Positions 6,027-13,495 are shown, numbered from the stretch's first letter. The stretch is 15,401 bases of DNA from Christensenella sp. UBA4626 (GCA_002406115.1 DHNC01000038.1:1-15401), one strand, 5' to 3'. Notes: generated by a model not told the origin, from the letters alone. Translations and numbers: made by a program.

Positions 6027-6062
6027 GTAATTGAGTTATATTTTTTTACAAAGGAAAAGCCT

Positions 6063-6839
6063 ATGATGACAATTGGCGGAACAGCACATATTATTATGCT
6101 TTTGGTTTCGATTTTGATCGTTGCGGCATTGATGTTGATAGTTTCACGTGTGAACTACAAAGCGCAATGTATCATGATTTATTCGGCAGTTTTTGTGTGC
6201 ATGTTTGGAATAGCCTTTTTGCATTTGACACATTATGGCACAAGGTTTGATTTTGAAAATTTCTTCATCCAAATGTTCCAAGTGTGCAATTTCAATTTTA
6301 TTTTATTGCCTTTGTGTTTGATAAAGAAGAACGAGTTGGGCAGACAATATCTATTTTACTTTTCAATGCCATGTGCCTTGTCAACTTTTGTGACATATGT
6401 GTCAAGCGTCGAAAATTCCATGTGGTATTCAATTGTTACATTAAATTTTTGGATTGATCATCTTCTTGTTGTTGCGGTGCCTTTGATGATGTTGGCAGCA
6501 CGTTGGTTTAAGCCTCAAAAAAGGTATATTCCATGGGTTTGCCTTTGCATACTGGTGTATTTTGGAGTTTGCTTTTTGGCAAATTATGGTCTCAACGGTT
6601 GGCGAATCGACGGCCCGCACAACCACTCATACACAATGAACGCAGGCGGGATTATGATTTTGGTGCCATTGTTTAAACTGATACCAATCCCATTTGTATA
6701 TTTGTTGCCGTTGTTGCCAGTTTGTGCCTTGCTGTTTTATATCGAAGCGTTAGTATTTTCGAAATATCAGGTTATTGATTTAACAAGTTTCAAGACAATC
6801 AAAGTGAAGGAACAAAAGGAGGAAAAATGTTCTACTTAA
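6063..6839 (+). CDS. TMEM164/YwaF-like integral membrane protein, putative acyltransferase (first of pair)
   Basis: A 258-residue protein with about seven hydrophobic segments, similar in plan to the YwaF/TIGR02206 family related to TMEM164. From the family I expect a Cys/His pair in the membrane. Here these are Cys75 in MFQVCN (71-76) and His133 in WIDH (130-133), seven residues before a conserved Pro140. The same pair appears in the downstream gene: FQVCN aligns with FQLCN and WIDH with ILEH. A third conserved patch, NHSYTMN, is at 187-193. Human TMEM164 moves acyl groups onto ether lipids; the bacterial substrate is unknown and lipid acyl transfer is inference. AAGGA lies seven bases before the ATG at 6063; an in-frame ATG at 6066 is possible. 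The C-terminal tail is Lys/Glu-rich and overlaps the next gene by 13 bases, indicating translational coupling. Confidence 0.75.
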   Translation: MMTIGGTAHIIMLLVSILIVAALMLIVSRVNYKAQCIMIYSAVFVCMFGIAFLHLTHYGTRFDFENFFIQMFQVCNFNFILLPLCLIKKNELGRQYLFYFSMPCALSTFVTYVSSVENSMWYSIVTLNFWIDHLLVVAVPLMMLAARWFKPQKRYIPWVCLCILVYFGVCFLANYGLNGWRIDGPHNHSYTMNAGGIMILVPLFKLIPIPFVYLLPLLPVCALLFYIEALVFSKYQVIDLTSFKTIKVKEQKEEKCST

Positions 6840-8299
6840 TTTTATCAATTGTTTTTGCGGTGATTATTGGCTGCTTTTGTATGTTCAAATTTTGGATATT
6901 TAAGGACAAGCCAAAATTCAACACTGTGATGGACAAAATTTTAAAAATATTGGTTGTGATTTACGTCGTGATTATGTTGTTGTCCGTACTGTTGCCAGAC
7001 GCATTTGCACTTTGTTATTCAGCAGAGGAGTTGGCAGCAGAGCCTGCACGTTATGGATATGCGATAATAAGGTGGTTCAGTATGGTTAGTTTTGTGACGC
7101 TGCCAATTGCAGTGTTTTACAAAAACCGAACAATCAGAAACATTGCCATTTTCTTTGGCGTTGCAATAACTTTTGCACAAATCTGCTTTTATCCACAATA
7201 TCTTGCAGACTTCACTTCCACCGCTGGCAGAGGACTAAATTCAATCCCGGTCATCTCTCAAAACTTCAAAAACTTTTTAATAAATCCAACTTTCAGATCA
7301 ATATGGTTTGGATTTGTGATTTGTTTGCAACTGATTATACCAATCATGCTTGCAATTCAAGAAAAACACATGTTTAATTTCAAGTCCGGCAAAGAATATC
7401 TAAATTTCTTTATTTGTTTGCCATTTGTAATAATCTCATGCGTGCCAATTTATGTTTTGCAACACTTGTTTGGACACTCAAATTTGATTTTCAAAGCATA
7501 CGGCATTGTACATTTTGGCTGGTTGGCTTTTGTTATTGCTGAAATCTTTGTCTTGTACTTCATATTTAGGAAAAAGGATACAGAAACCAAAATGGTGTTG
7601 CTGTTTGTACTTTCCCTTTCACTTATTATGCAATATCTTCAAATGTTTTCAGCAATCTCAATCAACATCGCAAGATTGCCTTTCCAACTTTGCAATTTGG
7701 GCGCTTTCCTCATTTTGATTTCACTTATAACCAAAAACAAAAAGTTGTTCAATTTCACCATGATAATCAACGTGATTGGTGTTATCTTTGCACTTGCAAG
7801 TCCGGACGTTGACAATAAAGGCCTGTTCTATCTTTACAATATGCACTTCATTTTGGAGCATACAAATGTGCTTGTTATTCCAGTCTTGGCGTTGTCATAT
7901 GGAATTTTCCCTCGTTTGGACAAAAAGGCACTTTGGGATTGTCTGCTTGGTTTTACAATCTACTTTGTTTGTGCATGGTTGCTTGGCACAATTTTCAATG
8001 CAATAGCGATTAAAACTGGCAACAATTTCTGGGCAGCAAATTATATGTTTATGTTTGACGTAAACAAAGCCGCAAAGTTGATACCATTCACAAAAGCGCT
8101 GTTCGATATCAAGTTTAACATCGGCAGGGCAGTAGTTTATCCGGTTATGCAACTCATTGTGTATTTGGTGTTTGTCGCAGTTTGCACTCTGTTGTTCTTT
8201 GTAATTCAACTTATCTATCTTATCAAAGACAAGATACAAAAAAACAGGCAAAAACCAAACGATGATTTGCCTGAAAATGAAAAGGCACAAAAAGTTTAA
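6827..8299 (+). CDS. TMEM164/YwaF-like membrane protein with a duplicated, degenerate N-terminal copy
   Basis: A 490-residue protein with about twelve to fourteen hydrophobic segments, twice the usual family size. The C-terminal half (about 250-470) carries the family signature: RLPFQLCN at 283-290 with Cys289, HFILEH at 340-345 with His345 seven residues before Pro352, and NYMFM at 405-409. The N-terminal half (about 35-245) repeats the layout: FYKN at 97-100 corresponds to ITKN at 301-304, and IIPIMLAI around 170-177 to VIPVLAL. At the catalytic positions it has Ser85 and Ile165 instead of Cys and His. I infer an internal duplication with one inactive copy. A very good AAAGGAGG site (6815-6822) lies before the ATG, inside the end of the upstream gene, so the two are co-translated. 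The C-terminal tail is charged and cytoplasmic. No terminator was evident after it. Confidence 0.78.
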   Translation: MFYLILSIVFAVIIGCFCMFKFWIFKDKPKFNTVMDKILKILVVIYVVIMLLSVLLPDAFALCYSAEELAAEPARYGYAIIRWFSMVSFVTLPIAVFYKNRTIRNIAIFFGVAITFAQICFYPQYLADFTSTAGRGLNSIPVISQNFKNFLINPTFRSIWFGFVICLQLIIPIMLAIQEKHMFNFKSGKEYLNFFICLPFVIISCVPIYVLQHLFGHSNLIFKAYGIVHFGWLAFVIAEIFVLYFIFRKKDTETKMVLLFVLSLSLIMQYLQMFSAISINIARLPFQLCNLGAFLILISLITKNKKLFNFTMIINVIGVIFALASPDVDNKGLFYLYNMHFILEHTNVLVIPVLALSYGIFPRLDKKALWDCLLGFTIYFVCAWLLGTIFNAIAIKTGNNFWAANYMFMFDVNKAAKLIPFTKALFDIKFNIGRAVVYPVMQLIVYLVFVAVCTLLFFVIQLIYLIKDKIQKNRQKPNDDLPENEKAQKV

Positions 8300-8316
8300 A
8301 AATCTTAAATTTTGCT

Positions 8317-8346
8317 ATTGAAAAGATGAGAAATCTATGTTACACT
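8317..8346 (+). promoter_or_regulatory. possible promoter of the 94-residue protein gene
   Basis: TTGAAA at 8317-8322 and TACACT at 8341-8346 with an 18-base spacer. It is a fair but not strong match; the gene could also be read through from the TMEM164-like operon 69 bases upstream. Confidence 0.45.
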
Positions 8347-8368
8347 TAGAGCAAACAGAGGAGAGAAT

Positions 8369-8653
8369 ATGACAACAGTTGAACAAATTGACGAGATTGA
8401 AAATCAAGTTTTGATTATGGAATGCAGAGGTGCAACTGCAAAAAGTATCTATGAATTGCAAGATATACTTGAAAAAATTGACCAATTGAGGACAGATATC
8501 AGGTTCAAACGCAAAGCATATAAAAACAAAAGATTGCACGACGAATTTTTCTGGGATTGTGAAAGTAGATTAAACAATTTGAAAGAAAGAGCCGGCAATT
8601 TGCTTTACGAATTGAAAGAAAGATTTTACCCCGTAGATTCACTTTTGTGGTAG
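8369..8653 (+). CDS. small charged helical protein, unknown function
   Basis: A 94-residue protein that I do not recognise. AGAGGAG (8357-8363) lies five to six bases before the ATG. The sequence has no membrane segment or signal peptide and is dominated by charged residues with regularly spaced Ile/Leu. Stretches at about 4-45 and 60-86 look like amphipathic, probably coiled-coil helices separated by a basic patch (FKRKAYKNKR, 46-55). It ends in aromatic and hydrophobic residues (FYPVDSLLW). This shape suits a small cytoplasmic, possibly nucleic-acid- or protein-binding dimer, but that is inference. It follows the TMEM164-like operon and is closed by the terminator at 8704-8731. Confidence 0.7.
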   Translation: MTTVEQIDEIENQVLIMECRGATAKSIYELQDILEKIDQLRTDIRFKRKAYKNKRLHDEFFWDCESRLNNLKERAGNLLYELKERFYPVDSLLW

Positions 8654-8703
8654 TCTATCAAACTATTTATCCGCCGATTAAAAATATATTTGTAGTTTTA
8701 ATT

Positions 8704-8731
8704 AAAGCCGCATATTTTTTGCGGTTTTTTT
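8704..8731 (+). terminator. intrinsic terminator after the 94-residue protein gene
   Basis: AAAGCCGCA (8704-8712) pairs with TGCGGTTTT (8720-8728) across a seven-base loop with one G-U pair, ending in a T-run. On the opposite strand the T-run is poor, so it mainly serves the + strand. Confidence 0.8.
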
Positions 8732-8766
8732 CAAAACATCAAGCGGCAGCAAGGCGTTTTTATCGC

Positions 8767-9015
8767 TTAAAGCAAGACAAATCGGTCAAAAATGACAGAG
8801 ATAGGAATGCCATTGAAAGTTAAGCGGCAAATATCAAAATCAGAATTAAACTGATATTCTTTTTTGACGCTATCGTCATCCAAAATCAGCACTGGAATAT
8901 TGTCTTTATGCTTAAAACTCAAAGTTAAGCCCATCAATTTAAAATCATAATCCTTTTTATTGTTGACAAAAGAAAGCATAAATTGGTCGAAAGAAAGACC
9001 ATTTATTTTGCACAT
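8767..9015 (-). CDS. small protein of unknown function under a strong promoter
   Basis: An 82-residue protein that I do not recognise. The start is the ATG at 9015, because AAAAGGA lies five bases upstream; the frame opens 39 bases earlier but that would bury the ribosome site. No membrane segment or signal peptide is seen. Alternating hydrophobic and polar residues (for example 29-46 and 60-82) suggest a small beta-rich domain, with an acidic DDDS turn at 47-49. It ends in hydrophobic residues. The promoter is the consensus-like one at 9069-9097, and two identical palindromes (9101-9132) adjoin its -35, so expression is probably regulated. It lies downstream of the amidase gene on the same strand but is transcribed separately. 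Confidence 0.65.
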   Translation of the reverse strand: MCKINGLSFDQFMLSFVNNKKDYDFKLMGLTLSFKHKDNIPVLILDDDSVKKEYQFNSDFDICRLTFNGIPISVIFDRFVLL

Positions 9016-9068
9016 ATTCGTCCTTTTAATTGATTTGCATTTTAAAAAAATCAAGCGAATTTAGGACT

Positions 9069-9097
9069 ATTATATATGATTTTGAGATATCAGTCAA
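9069..9097 (-). promoter_or_regulatory. promoter of the 82-residue protein gene
   Basis: Read on the minus strand: TTGACT (9097-9092), 17 bases, TATAAT (9074-9069). The predicted leader is about 47 bases, longer than at other genes in this window. Confidence 0.75.
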
Positions 9098-9100
9098 CTA

Positions 9101-9132
9101 TTTTGTACAAAATAATATGTTTTTGTACAAAA
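9101..9132. promoter_or_regulatory. pair of 12-bp palindromes, candidate operator
   Basis: TTTTGTACAAAA occurs at 9101-9112 and again at 9121-9132. Both are perfect palindromes, 20 bp apart centre to centre (about two helical turns). They fill the space between the -35 of the 82-residue protein gene (9092-9097) and the stop of the amidase gene (9133). Same-face spacing next to a promoter fits two dimers of a regulator. I do not know a regulator with this exact site. Confidence 0.6.
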
Positions 9133-9858
9133 TTATATAATATGCTCGCCAAAATATAGCAAAATACCTTTATAGACCGCATCCACAAATTTTTGTTGAT
9201 AGTTTTCGCTGTTCAACAAACTTTCTTCTTCGGGGTTGGAAATAAAACCGCATTCAATCAAAACTGAGGTGTAATAACTGCAATTTAATATATAGTAATC
9301 CCCAACTTTGCTTTTGGAATTTGTGGCACCGCAATAGGTTTTTAGGCTGGATTGAATCAAATCTGCAACTGCCTGTCCGGATTTGTCGTCTTTGCGATAG
9401 TATGTGGAGGCGCCCTTGGCGGATTTGTCTTTAAAACTGTTCATGTGAATGCTTATCATCAAATTTGGATTTGCCTTTTTTATAATCTCAAATCTGGCTT
9501 TCATGTCACTCAATTTTTTGTTTTTTGCAAACTCGCTGTACAGTCCGTCATCGGTCTTTCTGGTCAGCACCACCCGATATCCAGCCTTGGTCAGTTTGTC
9601 TTTCAAAAGCAAGGTGTATTTCAAATTTATTTCTTTTTCTATTGTGCCATTCGCACCGATGCTTCCGCCGTCTCTGCCGCCGTGTCCTGCGTCAAGCACA
9701 ATTGTTATGCCGTTAAATTTGCTTGCAGAATAGGCGATGATGCCTGAAAAGCAAAAAGATAGCGCAAGCATTAAAATCATTATAATTGCCAAAAATCTGT
9801 TTGTTTTTAGTTTTTGTTTTAATGTCAAAAAGAATGAAGGCTTTCCTTTTATTTGCAT
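9133..9858 (-). CDS. membrane-anchored N-acetylmuramoyl-L-alanine amidase (Amidase_3, CwlD-like)
   Basis: A zinc amidase that cleaves the amide bond between muramic acid and the stem peptide of peptidoglycan, outside the membrane. It has 241 residues: a short basic N-terminus, a membrane anchor at about 22-43, and the Amidase_3 domain at 50-241. The expected residues are present: zinc ligands His59 in DAGHGG, Glu74 in TIEKE and His138 in SIHMNS, and catalytic Glu202 in IECGF. The size and domain plan match CwlD, which in spore formers makes muramic-lactam in cortex, but the same plan serves in vegetative remodelling; nothing here shows sporulation. No Shine-Dalgarno is seen, and a TATAAT lies five bases before the ATG, so a leaderless or nearly leaderless message is likely. 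It is divergent from the DHH phosphoesterase gene. Confidence 0.92.
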   Translation of the reverse strand: MQIKGKPSFFLTLKQKLKTNRFLAIIMILMLALSFCFSGIIAYSASKFNGITIVLDAGHGGRDGGSIGANGTIEKEINLKYTLLLKDKLTKAGYRVVLTRKTDDGLYSEFAKNKKLSDMKARFEIIKKANPNLMISIHMNSFKDKSAKGASTYYRKDDKSGQAVADLIQSSLKTYCGATNSKSKVGDYYILNCSYYTSVLIECGFISNPEEESLLNSENYQQKFVDAVYKGILLYFGEHII

Positions 9859-9863
9859 AATGT

Positions 9864-9869
9864 ATTATA
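9864..9869 (-). promoter_or_regulatory. amidase gene -10 box, five bases from the start codon
   Basis: TATAAT on the minus strand (9869-9864), five bases before the ATG at 9858. No good -35 lies 16-18 bases upstream, so this is weaker than the other leaderless cases. Confidence 0.45.
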
Positions 9870-10031
9870 TTTTCAAATTTTTGAGATATGTTTTTCATCC
9901 GGGCAAAGTTTTTAAAGCATCAACTTTTTTGCGGCATATTTTAATGAAAAAATCGTCACCCGCAAAGAAAATTTTGATTTAAACAACACAAAATGAGCCA
10001 ATTGCAAAAGTGAGGATAAACAACAACTCGT

Positions 10032-10060
10032 TTTACATTTGCGCAAAAACATGATATAAT
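10032..10060 (+). promoter_or_regulatory. promoter of the DHH phosphoesterase gene, predicted leaderless
   Basis: TTTACA at 10032-10037, a 17-base spacer ending in TGa, then TATAAT at 10055-10060. Exactly six bases follow before the ATG at 10067, so +1 is expected at the A of the start codon. There is no Shine-Dalgarno. The remainder of the divergent gap (9870-10031) shows nothing notable. Confidence 0.78.
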
Positions 10061-10066
10061 AATTAT

Positions 10067-11041
10067 ATGAAATATAATCAAATTAAAGCCCTTAAAAAGG
10101 CAAAAAATATTTGTTTGATAGCCCACAACGAGCCAGACGCAGACGCCTTGTGCAGTATGTTTTTGCTTAAACATTTTTTGAACCAAAAATTTAATTTAAA
10201 TGTGGATTGTTTTGCAGAATATTCGCACTTGCCAGATAGTTATAATTGCTTGCCGGATATCGGAAATTTAAATGCGGGCAAGGAAAAATATGACTTTGCC
10301 GTTATGATGGACTCGCCCAACGCCGACCGATTGGGGGAATTTAAGGATTTGTTTTTAAATGCTCCGACCAGGCTTGTCATCGACCACCACGCAACCAACG
10401 AGTTTGACCCAAAACAAAACATCGTAAAGGTTGTCAGTTCAACTTGCGAAATTGTGTTTGATATTTTAAAGGCTTATCATCACAAATTTTCAAAAGCGGA
10501 TTATGGCTTGACATATGCTGGCATAATAACTGACACAAACAACCTCACAGTCGGGGAACGTTCAAGGCACACCTTTGACGTCGTTGGCGAATGTGTGGAA
10601 AATGTGGAATGCTATCCGATTTACGAAAACTTTATGCTAAACAACACTCAGCAAAATATGAATCTTTTGGCACAGGCAATCCAAAGCGCAGAGTACTTTG
10701 AAAATGGAAAAATTATTTTGGCGTCAATCACAAAAAAACAAGCCAAAGAGATGTCCGCAACACAGGATAGTTACACTGGCATTGTGAACCGCTTGTCAAC
10801 AATCAACGGCGCACGTTTGGTTGCATTTATCTATCCAAAAGAGGATGGATATTACGTCAGCATGAGGGGCAGAGCGGGATATGACGTCGGCAAATTGGCA
10901 AAACAAAATGGCGGCGGAGGACACACTGGTGCGGCTGCATTCTTGTCCGATAAAAAACTGGAAAATATCAAAAAAGACGTTTTAAATCAGTTTGTTGAAA
11001 TAGTAAAATCAACTCAAAAAGATAGTTCAAATTTCTTTTAA
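10067..11041 (+). CDS. DHH/DHHA1 phosphoesterase, NrnA-like (oligoribonuclease / pAp phosphatase)
   Basis: NrnA-type enzymes degrade 2-5 base RNA fragments and convert pAp to AMP using manganese, in the cytoplasm. The 324-residue protein has the expected order. The DHH domain holds H20/D24/D26 in AHNEPDADAL, D82 in MMDSPNAD, the D106-H107-H108 motif in IDHHATN, and D156 in TDTNNL. The C-terminal DHHA1 domain has the substrate-binding GGGGH at 282-286. The length fits the family. Motifs do not separate NrnA from close relatives (NrnB, cyclic-dinucleotide phosphodiesterases), but the lack of N-terminal membrane, PAS or GGDEF parts argues against GdpP. It is transcribed alone, with a promoter so close that the message should lack a leader. 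It is convergent with the DUF4097-like gene. Confidence 0.92.
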   Translation: MKYNQIKALKKAKNICLIAHNEPDADALCSMFLLKHFLNQKFNLNVDCFAEYSHLPDSYNCLPDIGNLNAGKEKYDFAVMMDSPNADRLGEFKDLFLNAPTRLVIDHHATNEFDPKQNIVKVVSSTCEIVFDILKAYHHKFSKADYGLTYAGIITDTNNLTVGERSRHTFDVVGECVENVECYPIYENFMLNNTQQNMNLLAQAIQSAEYFENGKIILASITKKQAKEMSATQDSYTGIVNRLSTINGARLVAFIYPKEDGYYVSMRGRAGYDVGKLAKQNGGGGHTGAAAFLSDKKLENIKKDVLNQFVEIVKSTQKDSSNFF

Positions 11042-11090
11042 AGATTATCAAGATGTAATTTAATCCAAACAATATTTAACAAAAAACTAA

Positions 11091-11121
11091 AAAAAGCACT
11101 CCAAATTTCTAGTGCTTTTTT
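11091..11121. terminator. bidirectional terminator between the phosphoesterase and DUF4097-like genes
   Basis: AAAAAGCACT (11091-11100) pairs perfectly with AGTGCTTTTT (11111-11120) across a ten-base loop, with A and T runs on the outer sides, so it can end transcripts from both convergent genes. Confidence 0.85.
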
Positions 11122-11161
11122 CTAACTTAATATAATAATTTTGCAACAACAAAATATGTTT

Positions 11162-12622
11162 TTAATAATTTTTCATCGCAACATCACGGATTTTTATGCT
11201 GCCGGACTCTGTCCCAACGCTCAAACTGTTTCCGTTTGCAGATGTGGTGTTGATATTAAAACTTTTTGTTCCGTTAAAGTCATGGTTTTTGTCGCCAAGT
11301 TCGCTGAGTTGCAAAAAGTTTACATTTGCATAACTATTAGGTGCATTTGTTGTCAAAACAAATTTTGCTTCGGTTGCAAATTCAACATAAATTCTGCCAA
11401 TTGATGAAAACACAACATTTTCACCCACAACATCGTGCATATAAATTTCCGCACTGCCATTGCCATTCACTTCAACATTCACATTGTCCGCACCTTCGGC
11501 TTTGATTTTGCCGGATGAAGTTTTTGCTTGCAACAAGCGAGATGATTTGTTTGTTGCATAACTGTCGGCTGTTTCGTCAAATTTAACTGTGATATCGCCA
11601 TATCTTGTTTCTGCAAACAAAGAACCCTTTGTGTTTTTAACAACAATATCACCATTGCCGGATGTGGATAATGATAAAGTATAACTAGCGTTGTCAACAG
11701 TGATGTCGCCGTCATGAGTGTTGATTGTTGAGGTCGCTTCAACATTTTTAACATAAACTTGTCCACCCGCAGTTAAATCAATTGAGGCGCCAGTTTTAAT
11801 GTTGTCAATATTTACATTTGTGCTACTTGAATTTATTGCAATTTCGCCAACTTCACCAATATTTATGCTTCCACCAGCGGACTGTTTTTTAAATTCAAAT
11901 TTTGAGCATGACTTTATATTTATCATTGCACGGTCATTTTTCTTAACCACAACATCACCAAGTTCGCTGCTTGTGGCATAAAGGTTGCCTTTGTTTGTGG
12001 ATAAATCCAAATCGTTTTTGTTCAAATTTACTGCTTCGCCAAGTGTGAAATTGCCCTTGTTTAAAGAAACCGCAATTTTGCCATTTATTTTAGCATTTTC
12101 AATGTTGAAATTGCCGTTGTTTGTGTTGCAAGTCAAATTTGAAATGGTGTATTTTTCAGTATTCAAAACAGTGTTTGCATTGTTGTTGGACAATATCAAA
12201 TTGGAGCCAAACCCCTCAGGAATAAACAAGGTGATTTTTGAATTATTTTTCACACACGCACCTTTTGGTTCGCTCACATCAAATTGCAAACTGCCAGCGG
12301 TCAAGTTGGCGTTGATTGAAACTGTGCTATATTTTTTCAAAACAAAGCCAAAGGAATTTGCATAAACTTTAACATAAATTTCGTTGCTGTCCACTTTTGT
12401 GGCAACAATTTCAACGTCGTAATTTCGGCTGTTTAAGCGGACTGTTTCCACGCTGTTGCTGTCCACTGAATAAGCGGTGGAAAAGTGATTTTCATTCAAA
12501 CTTATGTAGCACAAGCCAAACAAACTGCTGCCTGGGATGAAAAATAGATACAAAACACCAATTGCCGCCAAGCCAACCAGTGATAAAATCACAATCAAAA
12601 AATACTTCCAAAATTTCTTCAT
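11162..12622 (-). CDS. membrane-anchored beta-repeat protein, DUF4097-like
   Basis: A 486-residue protein with a short basic start, one membrane helix at about 7-29, and a long extracytoplasmic region. From about residue 60 the sequence is a regular series of short beta strands with Asn/Gly/Ser/Thr turns, such as repeated G-N-(F/L/I) and G-D-I-x-V patterns. This is the look of DUF4097-type putative adhesin domains that stack as a beta-solenoid. Its biochemical role is unknown; DUF4097 proteins often occur with cell-envelope stress modules, but no regulator or PadR/sensor partner is next to it here. It has no cleavable signal site or sortase motif, so it is probably anchored by the N-terminal helix. 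Lys content is high relative to Arg. The start at 12622 lacks a Shine-Dalgarno and lies six bases from a consensus promoter. Confidence 0.8.
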   Translation of the reverse strand: MKKFWKYFLIVILSLVGLAAIGVLYLFFIPGSSLFGLCYISLNENHFSTAYSVDSNSVETVRLNSRNYDVEIVATKVDSNEIYVKVYANSFGFVLKKYSTVSINANLTAGSLQFDVSEPKGACVKNNSKITLFIPEGFGSNLILSNNNANTVLNTEKYTISNLTCNTNNGNFNIENAKINGKIAVSLNKGNFTLGEAVNLNKNDLDLSTNKGNLYATSSELGDVVVKKNDRAMINIKSCSKFEFKKQSAGGSINIGEVGEIAINSSSTNVNIDNIKTGASIDLTAGGQVYVKNVEATSTINTHDGDITVDNASYTLSLSTSGNGDIVVKNTKGSLFAETRYGDITVKFDETADSYATNKSSRLLQAKTSSGKIKAEGADNVNVEVNGNGSAEIYMHDVVGENVVFSSIGRIYVEFATEAKFVLTTNAPNSYANVNFLQLSELGDKNHDFNGTKSFNINTTSANGNSLSVGTESGSIKIRDVAMKNY

Positions 12623-12628
12623 AGAAAG

Positions 12629-12657
12629 ATTGTATAATTAAAACGAGATTTTGTCAA
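12629..12657 (-). promoter_or_regulatory. promoter of the DUF4097-like gene, predicted leaderless
   Basis: Read on the minus strand: consensus TTGACA (12657-12652), 17 bases, TACAAT (12634-12629), then six pyrimidine-rich bases (CTTTCT) and the ATG. The six bases cannot serve as a ribosome site, and +1 falls on the A of ATG. Confidence 0.8.
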
Positions 12658-12803
12658 TAATTTTGTAAATTATTGTTTTGGCAAAGCGGATATGTGTAAC
12701 TTTACATTTTAATACTTTCAAAAAACTAGCCTTGCCATAAATCCAACTTTTTTCGGTTATAAAATTTTTGTTTGCTTAAATTTAAATTCACATTTATTTC
12801 AAC

Positions 12804-12832
12804 TTGATAAAATTTTTGCCAAATGTTAAAAT
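12804..12832 (+). promoter_or_regulatory. tmk promoter with a very short leader
   Basis: TTGATA at 12804-12809, a 17-base spacer ending in TGt, then TAAAAT at 12827-12832. The predicted start at about 12839 is the first G of GAGG (12839-12842), five bases before the ATG at 12848, so the leader would be only about nine bases and begin with its own Shine-Dalgarno. Confidence 0.72.
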
Positions 12833-12847
12833 GGTAACGAGGTATTT

Positions 12848-13495
12848 ATGATTATAACGATTGAAGGCACTGACGGAAGCGGCAAAGCAACACAATCCAA
12901 ATTATTGTTTGAACATTTGACAAAGTTAGGATACAAAACAAAGGTTATCAGTTTTCCAAATTACGATAGTCCGTCCAGCAGTTTGGTAAAAATGTATTTG
13001 GGCGGTCAGTTTGGCGACACTGCCGATTGTTTGGATGCTTATCAGGCAAGTGCCTTGTTTGCGGTTGACCGTTTGGCAACAATTAAACTCAGCAATTTGG
13101 AGCAGTATGATTATGTGATTTTGGACAGATATTCCACAAGCAATTTGATTCATCAGGCTTGCAAAATTGCGGATAAAACTGAAAGGGAAAATTGCCTTAA
13201 CTGGCTTAACGATTTTGAGTTTAACAAACTTAAACTTCCAAAGCCGGATGTTGTTTTGTTTTTGGACGTACCGATAGATATAAGCCTATCTTTGGCACAC
13301 AATCGCCAAGCATTGAAAAATGGACAAAAGCGTGACATTCACGAAAATAATGAGGAATATATGCGTCACGCCTACGATTGTGCAAAACAAGTTGCCGGCA
13401 AATATAACTGGCAAATCATTGATTGCAGCAAAAATGGGGAAATCTTGCCAATAAACTGCATCCATAAAAAAATATTGAAAGCATTGAATATTTAG
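12848..13495 (+). CDS. tmk: dTMP kinase (thymidylate kinase)
   Basis: It phosphorylates dTMP to dTDP with ATP in dTTP synthesis. The 215-residue protein has the P-loop GTDGSGKAT at 7-15, in which Ala14 takes the place of the more common Ser. The DRY motif at 93-95 binds and positions the substrate, and the LID region NRQALKNG through HENNEE is at 152-170. The length is typical. The start at 12848 is supported by GAGG five bases upstream. It is divergent from the DUF4097-like gene and lies 52 bases before alaS on the same strand, but alaS has its own promoter overlapping the end of tmk. In many Firmicutes tmk adjoins holB; here it does not. Confidence 0.95.
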   Translation: MIITIEGTDGSGKATQSKLLFEHLTKLGYKTKVISFPNYDSPSSSLVKMYLGGQFGDTADCLDAYQASALFAVDRLATIKLSNLEQYDYVILDRYSTSNLIHQACKIADKTERENCLNWLNDFEFNKLKLPKPDVVLFLDVPIDISLSLAHNRQALKNGQKRDIHENNEEYMRHAYDCAKQVAGKYNWQIIDCSKNGEILPINCIHKKILKALNI

